Below are positions 10,822-19,330 of a DNA stretch of 21,638 bases, piece by piece; within the stretch, counting starts at the first letter, position 1; each line of letters opens with the position of its first letter. This DNA is from a virus, in IMG/VR virus record IMGVR_UViG_3300027712_000175, positions 1 through 21,638 of that record; one strand, written 5' to 3'. Made by a program: the position numbers and the translations under genes. The notes beneath the pieces were generated by a model. It did not search any database and was not told the DNA's origin. It worked only from the letters and a program-made list of their open reading frames with translations.

Positions 10822-12866
10822 TAGGCCACCGCCGTCCAGAAGTTCGTAGCAGACTGAGATGGAGTAGTCGTCATTGGCGAAGCAAGGGTAGTGCGGCTAC
10901 CGACAGCACAGCACCGTTGATCCAATTTTCCGGCTGAGGGCGTAGGGCAGTTGAGGTTGATTTGTGCCGCATTGTTAGCGTTCAGCCGACCCAATGCTGG
11001 GGTGATTGGAGTTCCAGCGCCGGTTCCGGTGTAGTAAAGAAATCCAATCATGTAGTTGCCTTGTGCGATTGCGTAGGCCGATGTAAGTGTCCATGCCAGC
11101 GGACCAGTCAATCCGGTAAATCCACTGGGTTGCGCATTTCCAGTCGTGGCCAGAAGGTTGCCCGAGGTGTCGTAAATACCGAGGGCGTAATAGCCACCGG
11201 TTGCCTGATAGGTAGCGCCTTGTATTTGGTAAACCCAAATTTGATTCAGGGTCATTGGATAGGGAATTGTGATGGCGCTAAAATACTCATTAGTAGAAGT
11301 CATACTTACCGATGCCGCAGAGAGCGCACAGTTTGCAGGGTCGGCGTTCCACGCCTTCATTGAGTAGGTGTTTGTGTGGATGCTTGGATTAGGTGCGCCC
11401 ATTGACTGACTCGCCACTAGCGGGTCGGTGGAAGCGCCTGGAGTGGGTAGACCGGTTATTCGATTGGAACCCATAGCGATTGCGCCGGACATTGTTCCAC
11501 CGGACTTGGGCAGAGCTGCGGCCGCTAGGTCGTAGGCCGTCTTCACCGAGTTCGGGGTAGCAGCCGTAGTGGTAGACGTTGAGCTAGTGGAGTCAGTTAG
11601 TTGGACAGCGCCCTTGACTGAGGTCGAAGCGTCAGCGATTGAGAGAGTTCGGTCTGCCGTTAAGTCTCCACCACCAGCGAGAGGGGCAGTCGTGCTGATG
11701 AGTCGAGTCTTTGGAGTAGCAGCGTTGGCCAAGTCATAGGCGGTCTTGACGGAGTTCGGGGTCGCAGCGGTAGTGGTGGAGGTTGAACTGGTGCTGTCAG
11801 TTAGTTGAACTGCACCTTTGACCGTGGTAGTGGCATCGGCAATCGAGAGGGTGCGATTAGTAGACAAGTCACCACCACCAGCCAGGGGAGCCGTAGTGCT
11901 GATGGTCGTTGATGTGCCGACTTTATTTCCTAGATCCGTAGTCAGGTTTGTGACTTGGCTCTCGGTGATTTGAATGGCAGTCGATGTGGCCGAAGTGATG
12001 CGCCCTTCGGTGGACACGCCAATCGCCGGAACGCTTGAGGCTGAGCCGTAGGTGTTCGCAGCCACGCCGGTCAGCGACAGGGTGGGGTTAGGGTAGGTTC
12101 CGTCTAACGAGCCACCAGCAGGGCCACTAGGGGCATCTGTGGTCGGTGTAGCAGTAGTCACGCCGGTCACTCGACCCTTCGCATCTACCGTGACAACGGG
12201 GATGGCCGTACCTGAACCGTATGTTCCGGCTGGCGATGGAGCGAGGGCTGTCAGGGTGGGATTGGGATAACTACCCGTGAGGTCTCCACCGGCTGAACCT
12301 GATGGGGGAAGGCTCGATGGCGTTCCCGACACTTGAGCGTAGGGAACAGTTCCGACCTTGACGGTAGGGGCGGTGGCGGTTCCAGCGACCGTTATGGTTC
12401 CATCCGCAGCCGTGACGGAAGCGACCTTGCTATTCGCCGCTGAGAGGGCGCTAGAAGCCGTTGTAGAGGCCGTAGTAGCCGTTGTAGAGGCCGTAGTAGC
12501 CGTGGCTTGGAGATTTACCCAATCGGTCGCCGTATCCGTAGGGAAGACGTTTAACTTCGTGGCCGAACCGGCAGGGTGAGCGACTGCCGTAGTGCCGTCA
12601 AAGCCTCGAGTGGCAAAAGTGATGACACCGGTGGAAGGGTTGAGAGACGTGCATTTTACGGTTTCTTCAGTAGCGAGGCCGTAGTCCAACTTGATACAGA
12701 ATGAGCCGCTAGTCCCCAGGGGCTGAATGGTCTTGGCACCGGTCGAGTCCACTTCAACCCAGCCGGTTAGATCGCTGAAGGTAGCGGTCATGGCAGTTGA
12801 GGAGATGGCTGAAACTAGGTAGGTGGGAGGGCATCCACCACCGAATGAGTTACTCGCATATGCCAT
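10821..12866 (-). CDS. long repetitive tail fibre
   Basis: A 681-residue fibre. Residues 1-120 form a virion-attachment-like domain with a short Cys-containing strand region. An Ala/Thr/Ser-rich segment (121-148, TTASTTA units) may be a trimeric coiled coil. Two modules with GGDLTGSYPNPTL / DAKGRVTGVT and GGSLDGTYPNPTL / STEGRITSAT (about 193-298) follow. Two near-identical 68-residue modules begin at residues 322 and 390 (ISTTAPLAGGGDL ... VKGAVQLTDSTSST ... SVKTAYDLA). LPKSGGTMSGAIAMGSNRITGL leads into a C-terminal beta domain (about 495-681), the likely receptor-binding part. AAGGAG SD before the ATG. Confidence 0.85.
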   Translation of the reverse strand: MAYASNSFGGGCPPTYLVSAISSTAMTATFSDLTGWVEVDSTGAKTIQPLGTSGSFCIKLDYGLATEETVKCTSLNPSTGVITFATRGFDGTTAVAHPAGSATKLNVFPTDTATDWVNLQATATTASTTATTASTTASSALSAANSKVASVTAADGTITVAGTATAPTVKVGTVPYAQVSGTPSSLPPSGSAGGDLTGSYPNPTLTALAPSPAGTYGSGTAIPVVTVDAKGRVTGVTTATPTTDAPSGPAGGSLDGTYPNPTLSLTGVAANTYGSASSVPAIGVSTEGRITSATSTAIQITESQVTNLTTDLGNKVGTSTTISTTAPLAGGGDLSTNRTLSIADATTTVKGAVQLTDSTSSTSTTTAATPNSVKTAYDLANAATPKTRLISTTAPLAGGGDLTADRTLSIADASTSVKGAVQLTDSTSSTSTTTAATPNSVKTAYDLAAAALPKSGGTMSGAIAMGSNRITGLPTPGASTDPLVASQSMGAPNPSIHTNTYSMKAWNADPANCALSAASVSMTSTNEYFSAITIPYPMTLNQIWVYQIQGATYQATGGYYALGIYDTSGNLLATTGNAQPSGFTGLTGPLAWTLTSAYAIAQGNYMIGFLYYTGTGAGTPITPALGRLNANNAAQINLNCPTPSAGKLDQRCCAVGSRTTLASPMTTTPSQSATNFWTAVA
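11505..11903 (-). repeat. tandem 68-codon fibre repeat
   Basis: Two head-to-tail copies (about 11700-11903 and 11505-11699) encode nearly the same sequence, with the core VKGAVQLTDSTSSTSTTTAA identical between them. The DNA copies differ at many third-codon positions, so the duplication is old or the copies have drifted under protein-level selection. Confidence 0.8.
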
Positions 12867-12875
12867 TAGGGCTCC

Positions 12876-13154
12876 TTATTGGTCGACTTCGCCAAGCGCG
12901 GCATGGAAGCCGAGATGACGTTCGATTTTCGTGTCCAGTTGACGGACTGACTTCCATATCTGGTCGACTGTGTCTTTCATAGACGCGCCGCCATTGTTGT
13001 TCACCTGGTATTGGATGGAGTCGAGACGCGCAATCACCATCGCCTCACGGGTCACGCGCTCATCGTGCGCCTTACGGCCGCTTAGAACGAAGGTCGTAAT
13101 GACAGTGAGGCCAACGAGAGCAGAAATAACCGAGGTGATAGTGGCGAGAATCAT
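12876..13154 (-). CDS. one-TM protein with coiled coil (DUF2746-like), holin candidate
   Basis: A 92-residue protein: an N-terminal TM helix (ILATITSVISALVGLTVITTFVL), a basic stretch (GRKAHDERVTRE), a helix, then NNNGGASMKDTVDQIWKSV and a second charged helix. The NNGG-S-x-KD element and overall plan recall DUF2746, small phage proteins found next to endolysins. It overlaps the endolysin stop in ATGA. A pore-forming or regulatory lysis role is inferred from position and topology. Confidence 0.65.
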   Translation of the reverse strand: MILATITSVISALVGLTVITTFVLSGRKAHDERVTREAMVIARLDSIQYQVNNNGGASMKDTVDQIWKSVRQLDTKIERHLGFHAALGEVDQ

Positions 13155-13621
13155 GGCTTAGGAGGTTGGGTACTTGGCCACTTTTGCGTAGTGTCATAGC
13201 GGTAGAAACGAGCTGGGCGGCCGTCTTGGCTCACTCGACAGAACGAAGGGTCGCCTTCTTGACCCATCGAGGCGGTCAGTGGGTCGAATCCAGCACCGAC
13301 GATTAGAGCTGCGTGATCGCCCGTTCCAGCGCCATAGATCACAATGTCGCCAGGGCGAGCCATGACCTTCGAGATGCGCTTACCGTTAGCGATGAGGGTT
13401 CCGGTGTAGCCACGTCCGTTGTAGTGAAAGGCCGGACCGTGTGGGTCGCCAGCACCTGCCTGTCGGTAGCACCACGAAACAAAAGTCGAGCAATCCATCG
13501 TCATATTGTCCGTTAGCGCGTACGAGACGGGGCGAATCTGGGCGTAGTGAAACTTCTTGTGATTCTTGATGGCCCAGAGGCCCCATTGGGCGATGAGTTC
13601 TCGAACGTCTTTACCAGGCAT
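13151..13621 (-). CDS. endolysin, NlpC/P60-type cysteine peptidase
   Basis: A 156-residue single-domain enzyme. MDCSTFVSWCY gives the nucleophile Cys44 at the start of a helix, and GDHAALIVG gives His103; a third polar residue should follow in the next strand. ARPGDIVIYG is the family's conserved turn before the His. Such enzymes cut peptide bonds in peptidoglycan stems. No signal peptide and no separate wall-binding domain are present, so it probably relies on a holin. Coupled to the DUF2746-like gene. A virion-borne hydrolase is possible as it lies within the tail region. Confidence 0.82.
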   Translation of the reverse strand: MPGKDVRELIAQWGLWAIKNHKKFHYAQIRPVSYALTDNMTMDCSTFVSWCYRQAGAGDPHGPAFHYNGRGYTGTLIANGKRISKVMARPGDIVIYGAGTGDHAALIVGAGFDPLTASMGQEGDPSFCRVSQDGRPARFYRYDTTQKWPSTQPPKP

Positions 13622-14673
13622 TAGTTCATTCCAATAACGACGGTGGAGGTGTCGACGTTTCGTGATCCAGCGGAAGCCTTGACTCTTGTCGTAATAGCCG
13701 TAGAGGCCGTGTCGGTTGTATAGAAATAGCGCGTAGCCGTCACTTGTCCAGGTGCGTTCGCAGGGATATATGTCGCGTACTCGTAAGGCGTTCCACCGAT
13801 AGTTAGTTTGGCAAAGAAGGTGCAGGCGTTTGTGTCGGTGTCCTTGACAAAGGCCGTGAAAGTCACTTGATATTGAGTATTACCAGTGACCGTTACGTCA
13901 GCGCCGGTGGTCGTATAGGTAGAGCCCACGGTGGGATTGTTGGTAAAGTTTTGTGCCATTTGTGGGGGGCGAACGCCAACAATCAGGAGTGTTGATGGAT
14001 CGAGTGCTAGAAGTTCGCCAGCGTCGATAGAGGTTCCAATGCGCTGATATGGCAGGATTCCGCTAGTGATGGTCGTGGCGTTGATGTTGTTCGGAGCCGC
14101 TTCTTTCCATGCTGATCCGTTCCATACTTCGAGCACCTGGTTAGTCGTCGACCAGCCAAGACGGCCGAGGGTAGGTGAGGTAGGACGCTGGTCCGTGGTC
14201 CATATTCCTACGCCGTGGCTAAGGCAGTTTCGGGTGTCTTTGACGTTGCCCGAAGCAATAGACGTGGCGAGGGCTGGAACGGTTACGCGACCAATCTCGA
14301 TTTCGTAGATGCCGGTCGTGGTCTGGGTCAGAGCTGGGGCCGAAGGGGATGCCGCAGGGGTACCAGTCAGAACTGCCTGAACGATGGTGTTAGCGGATGG
14401 ATCGAGGCGCAGGATGACGAGGTCGATACGGGGGTTGCTGCTCGAGGCGCTGATGGTATTGGTTACGACCGCGTCCGAGTAGTACATGAAGCCGCGCACG
14501 ATGGCGAAGCCTGCTGCCGTCGTGACTGTCATGGTTCCGCCTGGAGCCGTTACCTGAAGCGCCGTGTCATTAGGGAATCCAGCCACGCCCGAGGTCTTGA
14601 GGCGATCAAAGAGATACGAGTACTGAGTCTCGGTAGTATCTGCATTCTCAAAAGGCCATGAAGTTTGCGTCAT
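13621..14673 (-). CDS. minor tail protein
   Basis: A 350-residue beta-rich protein with the familiar start of phage tail proteins (WPFENADTTETQYSYLFDRLKTSGV), then VRGFMYYSDAVV and RIDLVILRLD, which occur in baseplate or tail-tip proteins. GRLGWSTTNQVLEVWNGSAWKEA in the middle is a typical binding/knob strand pair. The C-terminal 130 residues form a beta-sandwich. SD AGGAGCC. Position between the C1q-like tail protein and the endolysin supports a tail-tip role. Confidence 0.75.
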   Translation of the reverse strand: MTQTSWPFENADTTETQYSYLFDRLKTSGVAGFPNDTALQVTAPGGTMTVTTAAGFAIVRGFMYYSDAVVTNTISASSSNPRIDLVILRLDPSANTIVQAVLTGTPAASPSAPALTQTTTGIYEIEIGRVTVPALATSIASGNVKDTRNCLSHGVGIWTTDQRPTSPTLGRLGWSTTNQVLEVWNGSAWKEAAPNNINATTITSGILPYQRIGTSIDAGELLALDPSTLLIVGVRPPQMAQNFTNNPTVGSTYTTTGADVTVTGNTQYQVTFTAFVKDTDTNACTFFAKLTIGGTPYEYATYIPANAPGQVTATRYFYTTDTASTAITTRVKASAGSRNVDTSTVVIGMN

Positions 14674-14674
14674 T

Positions 14675-15187
14675 TTAGGCTCCTAAATATTCGACGACGA
14701 AGTTAAACGGGGTGCTAGTTTGCGCGGCAAGAGTTCGAGCAGAGCCCGAATCCTGATAGACCATTAGGTCTAGCGTATCGTTCGCCAACAATCTTACCGA
14801 AGTAATAGAAACCGCTAGTCGAGTTGAGATTACGGCCTGCAAAACAACTCCACTTAGGTCGACCAGAGTTCCCCCAGCGTTTTTAGTGATCGTCAGGAGT
14901 CGCCGGTTTGTCGCGTTCGTATCCCAGCGAACATTCCCCCAGATTGCATAGCGACCAGCTGCGCTTACGGTCAGTCGACCGAGGGAGTGGGTGAAGATTC
15001 CGCCTAGGTTTTCGACTACCGTCCAGGCCGTTGATCCGGTTCCGTTCCCGATTGTGGTGGCCGTAATGTTCGCGATGGATTGCGTCGAGGTCGTGTTCAC
15101 TAGTTCAATCCGGCCTAGCGTGAGGTTACCTGGTACCGGCGCTGGAGCGTTTCGCTCGAGGTTGGATATTCGTTGTTCTAGGTTCAT
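14675..15187 (-). CDS. tail protein with C1q/TNF-like head
   Basis: A 170-residue protein. A short N-terminal helix (MNLEQRISNLERNAPAP) likely forms a trimeric coiled coil, then a jelly-roll-type domain: FTHSLGRLTVSAAGRYAIWGNVRW, then a strand with RRLLTITKNAGG, and SVRLLANDTLDLMVYQDSG, finishing FVVEYLGA. This strand order and the GRYAIWG / GDTLxLxVYQ features are those of C1q-like domains in phage tail tips, which bind receptors. ATGA-type coupling to the hub gene. Confidence 0.65.
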   Translation of the reverse strand: MNLEQRISNLERNAPAPVPGNLTLGRIELVNTTSTQSIANITATTIGNGTGSTAWTVVENLGGIFTHSLGRLTVSAAGRYAIWGNVRWDTNATNRRLLTITKNAGGTLVDLSGVVLQAVISTRLAVSITSVRLLANDTLDLMVYQDSGSARTLAAQTSTPFNFVVEYLGA

Positions 15188-16281
15188 TCGACTAGCGCCT
15201 GAGGGTAGCCAACGGTCGCGATAATTCGGACGCCGTCAGCCTCAATAGAGATTCCGACTTCCTGGACGATTTGCGTAATGGTATCCGAATTGACCACTAC
15301 GGCCACGGTGTCGCCCAGGTTCCAGTCCAGTTGGTAGCGCATGGTGTCGATGTCTCGAGGAGTGACCGAGATGGCTGAGATGGTAAAGCCGTTTTCGTTT
15401 AGGACTGCCGTTCCAATGTCGGCCAGATTGACGGCATCGTTACTCGAGCGCCCATCCACGAACTGCTCGATGCGCCGTCCCCAGGTGGATTCTGCAGCCG
15501 TGGAGTTTGACGTAACGACCTCGACCAGAGTGCGATCTATCCCCTCACCCTGACCGGCCACGATGGCTCGCGTTACGCCTGGAGCGGTGTAGGTATATTC
15601 CGAGGACTCAAGACGGTTATTGGCGATGTCCATGCGGATAGACGCTGAGAGGTCCTGAGGCTGAAAAACGGTAAAAACGAGGTTAGTCCCCACCTGCATA
15701 ATCTTGAAGCCCAGGCGGTCAATCTGGGCCAGTTTGCGGACAATCTGACCGAGGCTCTCGAAACGCGCGTCGATTCCTACCGTCGACCCGAAGATAGTGT
15801 CTGCCGTAAGGGTGAGATTCGTTATCTTTCGTGCGGCCGGTGCGCTAGGTCCGATGTTCCGGTCGATGAATCCATAGATCACCGTTGAGTTCCGGCCACC
15901 GACTGAGTCGTATTTGTTGGTTTGGGCCGTTACGTCTGAGTGGAAGGGGTCAGGGTACGCCAGGCGCTCATTAAGGATGACGGTGTCGTCCACGCCGCTT
16001 ATATCCCATACGCCAACAGGGTCATCTTGAGATTGCTTAAGTGTGGCCGAAGTAGTTGGACCGGAGATGATGGTTCCGGCTGGACCCGTGACGATAATGC
16101 CAGCGCCCCCGGCTCGGAGTAGAGCTGCAATCGGTGAGTCCCCACGAAGCGATACGTTCCACGCCCCGATGTTGTTAAACCGGAGGAGGAACTTAGCACC
16201 CACTAGATCGGCGGCCGTTATCAGCCCGACTCGGTCATAACTAGAGTTTCTGACTTCGACGATGAGTTCGCTGAGCTGCAC
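15184..16281 (-). CDS. baseplate hub / Gp37-like minor tail protein
   Basis: A 365-residue protein similar in plan to the ReqiPepy6 Gp37-like family of actinophage tail proteins. The N-terminus has repeated strands (LIVEVRNSSYDRVGLI, FLLRFNNIGAWNVSL), a VWDISGVDDTVILNERLAYPDP segment, and the C-terminus has the conserved LGDTVAVVVNSDTITQIVQEVGISIEADG followed by a final strand. These proteins form the hub or tail-tip ring under the Dit protein. It directly follows the Dit-like gene. Confidence 0.75.
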   Translation of the reverse strand: MQLSELIVEVRNSSYDRVGLITAADLVGAKFLLRFNNIGAWNVSLRGDSPIAALLRAGGAGIIVTGPAGTIISGPTTSATLKQSQDDPVGVWDISGVDDTVILNERLAYPDPFHSDVTAQTNKYDSVGGRNSTVIYGFIDRNIGPSAPAARKITNLTLTADTIFGSTVGIDARFESLGQIVRKLAQIDRLGFKIMQVGTNLVFTVFQPQDLSASIRMDIANNRLESSEYTYTAPGVTRAIVAGQGEGIDRTLVEVVTSNSTAAESTWGRRIEQFVDGRSSNDAVNLADIGTAVLNENGFTISAISVTPRDIDTMRYQLDWNLGDTVAVVVNSDTITQIVQEVGISIEADGVRIIATVGYPQALVE

Positions 16282-17138
16282 TAGTGCAGGACCTCACGCC
16301 TCGACGAGAACGTGCCCGTTACCTTGGTATCCGATGTAGCACTGGTTACTGAGACCGTGAGGGTCTGGTCGCCAGGTGGAATAGAGAACAGTTTGGGCGC
16401 GGTGCCTAGGCCGGAGTACCGGTTAGCGCCGGTCTGGTCTTTAACCGTTCCGGCTTCGCAGTCGATGGTGATGGTCGTCGCTGAGGTGATGGTGTCGTTA
16501 AAGGTAAAGCCAACTCCATTGAGTTGAATGGTTGTGAGGGTCGATGGCCCTTTGATTGTCCATACAGCCGGAGCATTGACATCACCCGTGTTCGTGACTG
16601 TGACCGTACCGAAAGCCTGCGAGGACTTGACTCGGAGAAAGGCCAGCGACTTAGGGGAGGAGCCAGCAAGCAGTCCTCGAGTGACTGAGCTCGAGACGAT
16701 AGAGACGGAGAATGGAGCGGTGGATTGCCAGAAAGGCTGGGGGGCCTGAAGGATTAGGTCCCATTGGCAGAAGTGGTCAGTACCCGTTGATCCGAACTGA
16801 GTCTCGCCGCCACCGGCCAGGTAGACATCGAGCGTCCAAGTCTCATCATTCTCATAAGTCACAGCAAGGGTTGCCTTATCCCGAAGGATGTAGGAGAGCC
16901 GCCGAAGTTTGGTCTCTGTCTCTTCGCGAGATTCCCCGAGAATCATTAAGGGAAGGTTAATTTCGCGCACGTCACGCTTTGAGAACCTAAAAGTTCCACC
17001 GTTGGAGGCGCTGGGGTCGATACGAAGTATGGGCGATGGAATGCCGAACCCCCGTAGCCCTATCTGGGGGACGTAGTTATCGTCATCGAATGAGATGGTG
17101 TCGCCGTTGGTACCGGTCAGAGTCATTGAGAGGGCCAT
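16281..17138 (-). CDS. distal tail (Dit)-like minor tail protein
   Basis: A 285-residue protein with Dit features: an N-terminal beta domain (ISFDDDNYVPQIGLRGFG, INLPLMILGESREETETKLRRLSYIL, LAVTYENDETWTLDVYLAGG), FCQWDLILQAPQPFWQS and a C-terminal carbohydrate-module-like beta sandwich. It sits directly after the tape measure gene, as Dit does in siphophages, and connects the tail tube to the hub. The start shares a base with the tape measure stop. Confidence 0.82.
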   Translation of the reverse strand: MALSMTLTGTNGDTISFDDDNYVPQIGLRGFGIPSPILRIDPSASNGGTFRFSKRDVREINLPLMILGESREETETKLRRLSYILRDKATLAVTYENDETWTLDVYLAGGGETQFGSTGTDHFCQWDLILQAPQPFWQSTAPFSVSIVSSSVTRGLLAGSSPKSLAFLRVKSSQAFGTVTVTNTGDVNAPAVWTIKGPSTLTTIQLNGVGFTFNDTITSATTITIDCEAGTVKDQTGANRYSGLGTAPKLFSIPPGDQTLTVSVTSATSDTKVTGTFSSRREVLH

Positions 17139-18679
17139 TACTTAAATCCCTTAGTTCTACTGATATCTATCGCCTTGGTTAAATCCTTATGGGAGTCAAT
17201 CGACTGATTAGGTGCAGCGTTATAGATCAGCGTGTTACCGGTTCCTCGATGCTGAGCCTGCTGCGCTCCGGTGGTTGCCTTCGGAGTCGTGAGCTGCGGC
17301 GTTAGGGGATTGTTCGTCAAGGTTAGGCCGCCGTCGATATTGCCGATGGTGCCAATGGTCTTGATATCGGTGTGTCCAGGGACCATGTTCCAGGCGCGAA
17401 TGAATAGGTTGATTCCGTGAATGATGAGGTTAAGGCCGTCTACGAAGACGTTAGCGAAGTCGATTGCCAATCCCTTAATGAACTCAAAACCTAATTTCAC
17501 ACCAGCGACGAAATCAGCGAAAATTGCCTTACCAATCTTGGTTTTGGTAAAAAACAGAACTAGACCGCCGATTAGAGCGGCGATTGCGAGAACGATTAGG
17601 CCGATGGGGTTAGCGTCCAGCACAAAGTTAAACGCTGCCTGGACTCCGGTTGCCACCGTAGTTACCGCCGTTACAATCGCCATTATCCCCTGGTAAATCT
17701 TAAAGGCCGCCACCACTGCCACGATGCCAGCGACAATAGGCAAAAGAAAATTTTTGTAGGTAATCATGAATCCAACGAAACCCTTGATGGCATCGAACAC
17801 GGGGTTTAGCTTGGTCTTGCCTTCCTTGAATCGCTCGATGAAATCCTTGATATAGGGAATTAACTTTGTCGAGATGTAGTCGCCAATCTTGTTAAAGGTC
17901 GGAAGCAGTGCAAGTCCTAGGGTTTCCTTGATCTGATTAAAGCCTTGCTTCATCTTGTCTGAGGCCGTTACACCGGCAGCGGCCGTTCCACCGACCTGAG
18001 TTTCGATAGCACCAAGGACCATGTTTTGCGCGTCGAGCAGTTTCCCTGATTTGACTAGGTTCTCAATCTTGATTTTCTCTTGATCGGTGAAGGTCACGCC
18101 AGATCGCGCTAGGGCGGTGATTCCCTTGACGGGGTCCTGGAGTGCCTTACCCAGTTGGACGGCGTTAGTCTCAGCGGACCCAAAGCCAGCGGCGGCTAGG
18201 TCCTGAGCTGCAAGGCTTGCACGATCAAACATTCCACCAGCCTTGCCAGCGGTCTTAGCCAGGTTGGCAAAGGTCAGCAACTTAAGTTGAGTCGACTTAA
18301 TGGTGTCGTCGTCGACACCGAGTTGAAGTTGCTGAGTTCCTGAAAGGTCCTCCAGGCGCTTTGCAACATCTCCAGCATGGTCCCCGAACAGACCCATTGA
18401 CTTCGTGACGTTCTCGAGTTTGCGGTTCGATGAGACTTCAGCCTCACCGGCGGCGATTAGGTCTTTAGTGAAGTTGGCGACAGCGCCACCCACAACAGCG
18501 CCCATGAATACGTTCTTAATCTTGGAAAGAGATGATCCGAAGCCCTTGGAGAAGTTGTCGCCTGAGCTGCGACCAAGGCCGCCCATCTTGGTTCCGACAC
18601 CTTTATCGAACTCAGTCTCGAAGCCCTTGAATGAGGGAACGATGGTGACATAGGCCGTTGCCAGAGCTCTTTCAGCCAT
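17138..18679 (-). CDS. tail tape measure protein
   Basis: A 513-residue protein opening with the standard ATAYVTIVPSFKGFE. Gly/Ala-rich helical body with repeated hydrophobic segments around residues 310-375 (FLLPIVAGIVAVVAAFKIYQGIMAIV; IGLIVLAIAALIGGLVLFF) and further helices (GFEFIKGLAIDFANVFVDGLNLIIHGINLFIRAWNMVPGH) before a disordered Thr/Gln-rich tail. The family sets tail length at about 0.15 nm per residue, giving roughly 75-80 nm here, which is short. No muralytic domain is visible. SD AAGG before the ATG; 8-base overlap with the chaperone frame. Confidence 0.93.
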   Translation of the reverse strand: MAERALATAYVTIVPSFKGFETEFDKGVGTKMGGLGRSSGDNFSKGFGSSLSKIKNVFMGAVVGGAVANFTKDLIAAGEAEVSSNRKLENVTKSMGLFGDHAGDVAKRLEDLSGTQQLQLGVDDDTIKSTQLKLLTFANLAKTAGKAGGMFDRASLAAQDLAAAGFGSAETNAVQLGKALQDPVKGITALARSGVTFTDQEKIKIENLVKSGKLLDAQNMVLGAIETQVGGTAAAGVTASDKMKQGFNQIKETLGLALLPTFNKIGDYISTKLIPYIKDFIERFKEGKTKLNPVFDAIKGFVGFMITYKNFLLPIVAGIVAVVAAFKIYQGIMAIVTAVTTVATGVQAAFNFVLDANPIGLIVLAIAALIGGLVLFFTKTKIGKAIFADFVAGVKLGFEFIKGLAIDFANVFVDGLNLIIHGINLFIRAWNMVPGHTDIKTIGTIGNIDGGLTLTNNPLTPQLTTPKATTGAQQAQHRGTGNTLIYNAAPNQSIDSHKDLTKAIDISRTKGFK

Positions 18680-19073
18680 TCGTCTGCCTTTCGGGGTTCA
18701 TCTTGCGGAGTGCTGCCTCGACCGCTTCCCTGGACATGGGCTTTGGTTTGTCAGCGTTATCCCACGGAGCCGGGTATCCAGGCGGTGCAGATTCCGAGTT
18801 GACTTTCGCCAGTAGGTCGAAGGTGTGCTTTAGCACAATCCACTCGAAACTAACGGGGAATGACCACCCTTCCTCTGACGCGTGAACGAAGGACGTTGGA
18901 TTCCTTCTCATCATAGCAATCAGGTCGATTGCCTCTCGGTAAGGGACGGAGTGACCTAGGTCGTTAATCGAGATTTGGAGAAAGTGCCGAAGGTCATAAC
19001 TGAGTTCGGGTCGGGCTCTTTCGATTAGATCGAAGAGCCAGAGGATTCCCCCAGGGAGGCCCCTTGCATCCAT
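18672..19073 (-). CDS. tail assembly chaperone, second frame (GT)
   Basis: This frame is the C-terminal part of a frameshifted tail assembly chaperone. Its reading enters from the upstream frame at the slippery site (19046-19052), giving GILWLFDLIERARPELSYDLRHFL and ending RQTNG, 125 residues after the shift and about 216 in the fusion. Its own ATG (MDARGLPGG) lies inside the upstream gene without a good SD, so independent initiation is unlikely. Rich in charged helical sequence, as T-type chaperones are. It acts with the tape measure protein during tail assembly and is absent from the virion. Confidence 0.85.
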   Translation of the reverse strand: MDARGLPGGILWLFDLIERARPELSYDLRHFLQISINDLGHSVPYREAIDLIAMMRRNPTSFVHASEEGWSFPVSFEWIVLKHTFDLLAKVNSESAPPGYPAPWDNADKPKPMSREAVEAALRKMNPERQTNG

Positions 19074-19321
19074 TCGGTAAAGAGACTGCCTAGCTCTTCC
19101 ATCGTGAGCTTGTCGCAGAGGGTCATTTCGTCAGAGTCCTCGCCGAAGATACCCTCGAGCAGACCAAAGAACTGATCTACCGCGTCCTCCATTTTGCGAG
19201 TGCGGCGAATAACTCCTGAGGGAATCGAGGTCGGGTGTGGAAGGGTTAGTTTCCCTGCCGAGGTCTTAAAGGTCACGGGGCCAGTGGCCGTCTTGTGATC
19301 CTGAGGTTCTTTCTTATCCAT
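19025..19321 (-). CDS. tail assembly chaperone, first frame (G)
   Basis: A 98-residue protein (MDKKEPQDHKTATGPVTFKTSAGKL ... EDAVDQFFGLLEGIFGE ... TMEELGSLFTEWMQ) located between the major tail protein and the tape measure gene, the fixed place of the lambda G/GT pair. The end GASLGESSGSSI is replaced in the frameshifted product. SD AGGAG before the ATG, just outside an 11-base-pair hairpin. Acidic, helical. Confidence 0.88.
   Translation of the reverse strand: MDKKEPQDHKTATGPVTFKTSAGKLTLPHPTSIPSGVIRRTRKMEDAVDQFFGLLEGIFGEDSDEMTLCDKLTMEELGSLFTEWMQGASLGESSGSSI
19046..19052 (-). other. -1 ribosomal frameshift slippery site (GGGGGAA)
   Basis: Minus-strand CTG GGG GAA can slip to CCT GGG GGA; the P-site GGG re-pairs fully after slipping one base back. 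Downstream, the -1 frame stays open and the zero frame stops within 8 codons. Position and gene context match the conserved G/GT frameshift of siphophages. Confidence 0.75.
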
Positions 19322-19330
19322 CTTGGCTCC

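Noticed and set aside
12450-12500. Short repeats (gccgttgtagaggccgtagta) in the fibre gene as a possible iteron set
   Set aside because: The repeat is in register with codons and encodes the TTASTTA protein repeat, so protein-level repetition explains it.
14215-14661. Plus-strand open frame of 148 codons opposite the minor tail protein
   Set aside because: Low-complexity Arg/Gly/Ala composition, antisense to a convincing structural gene, and no promoter or ribosome-binding site seen.
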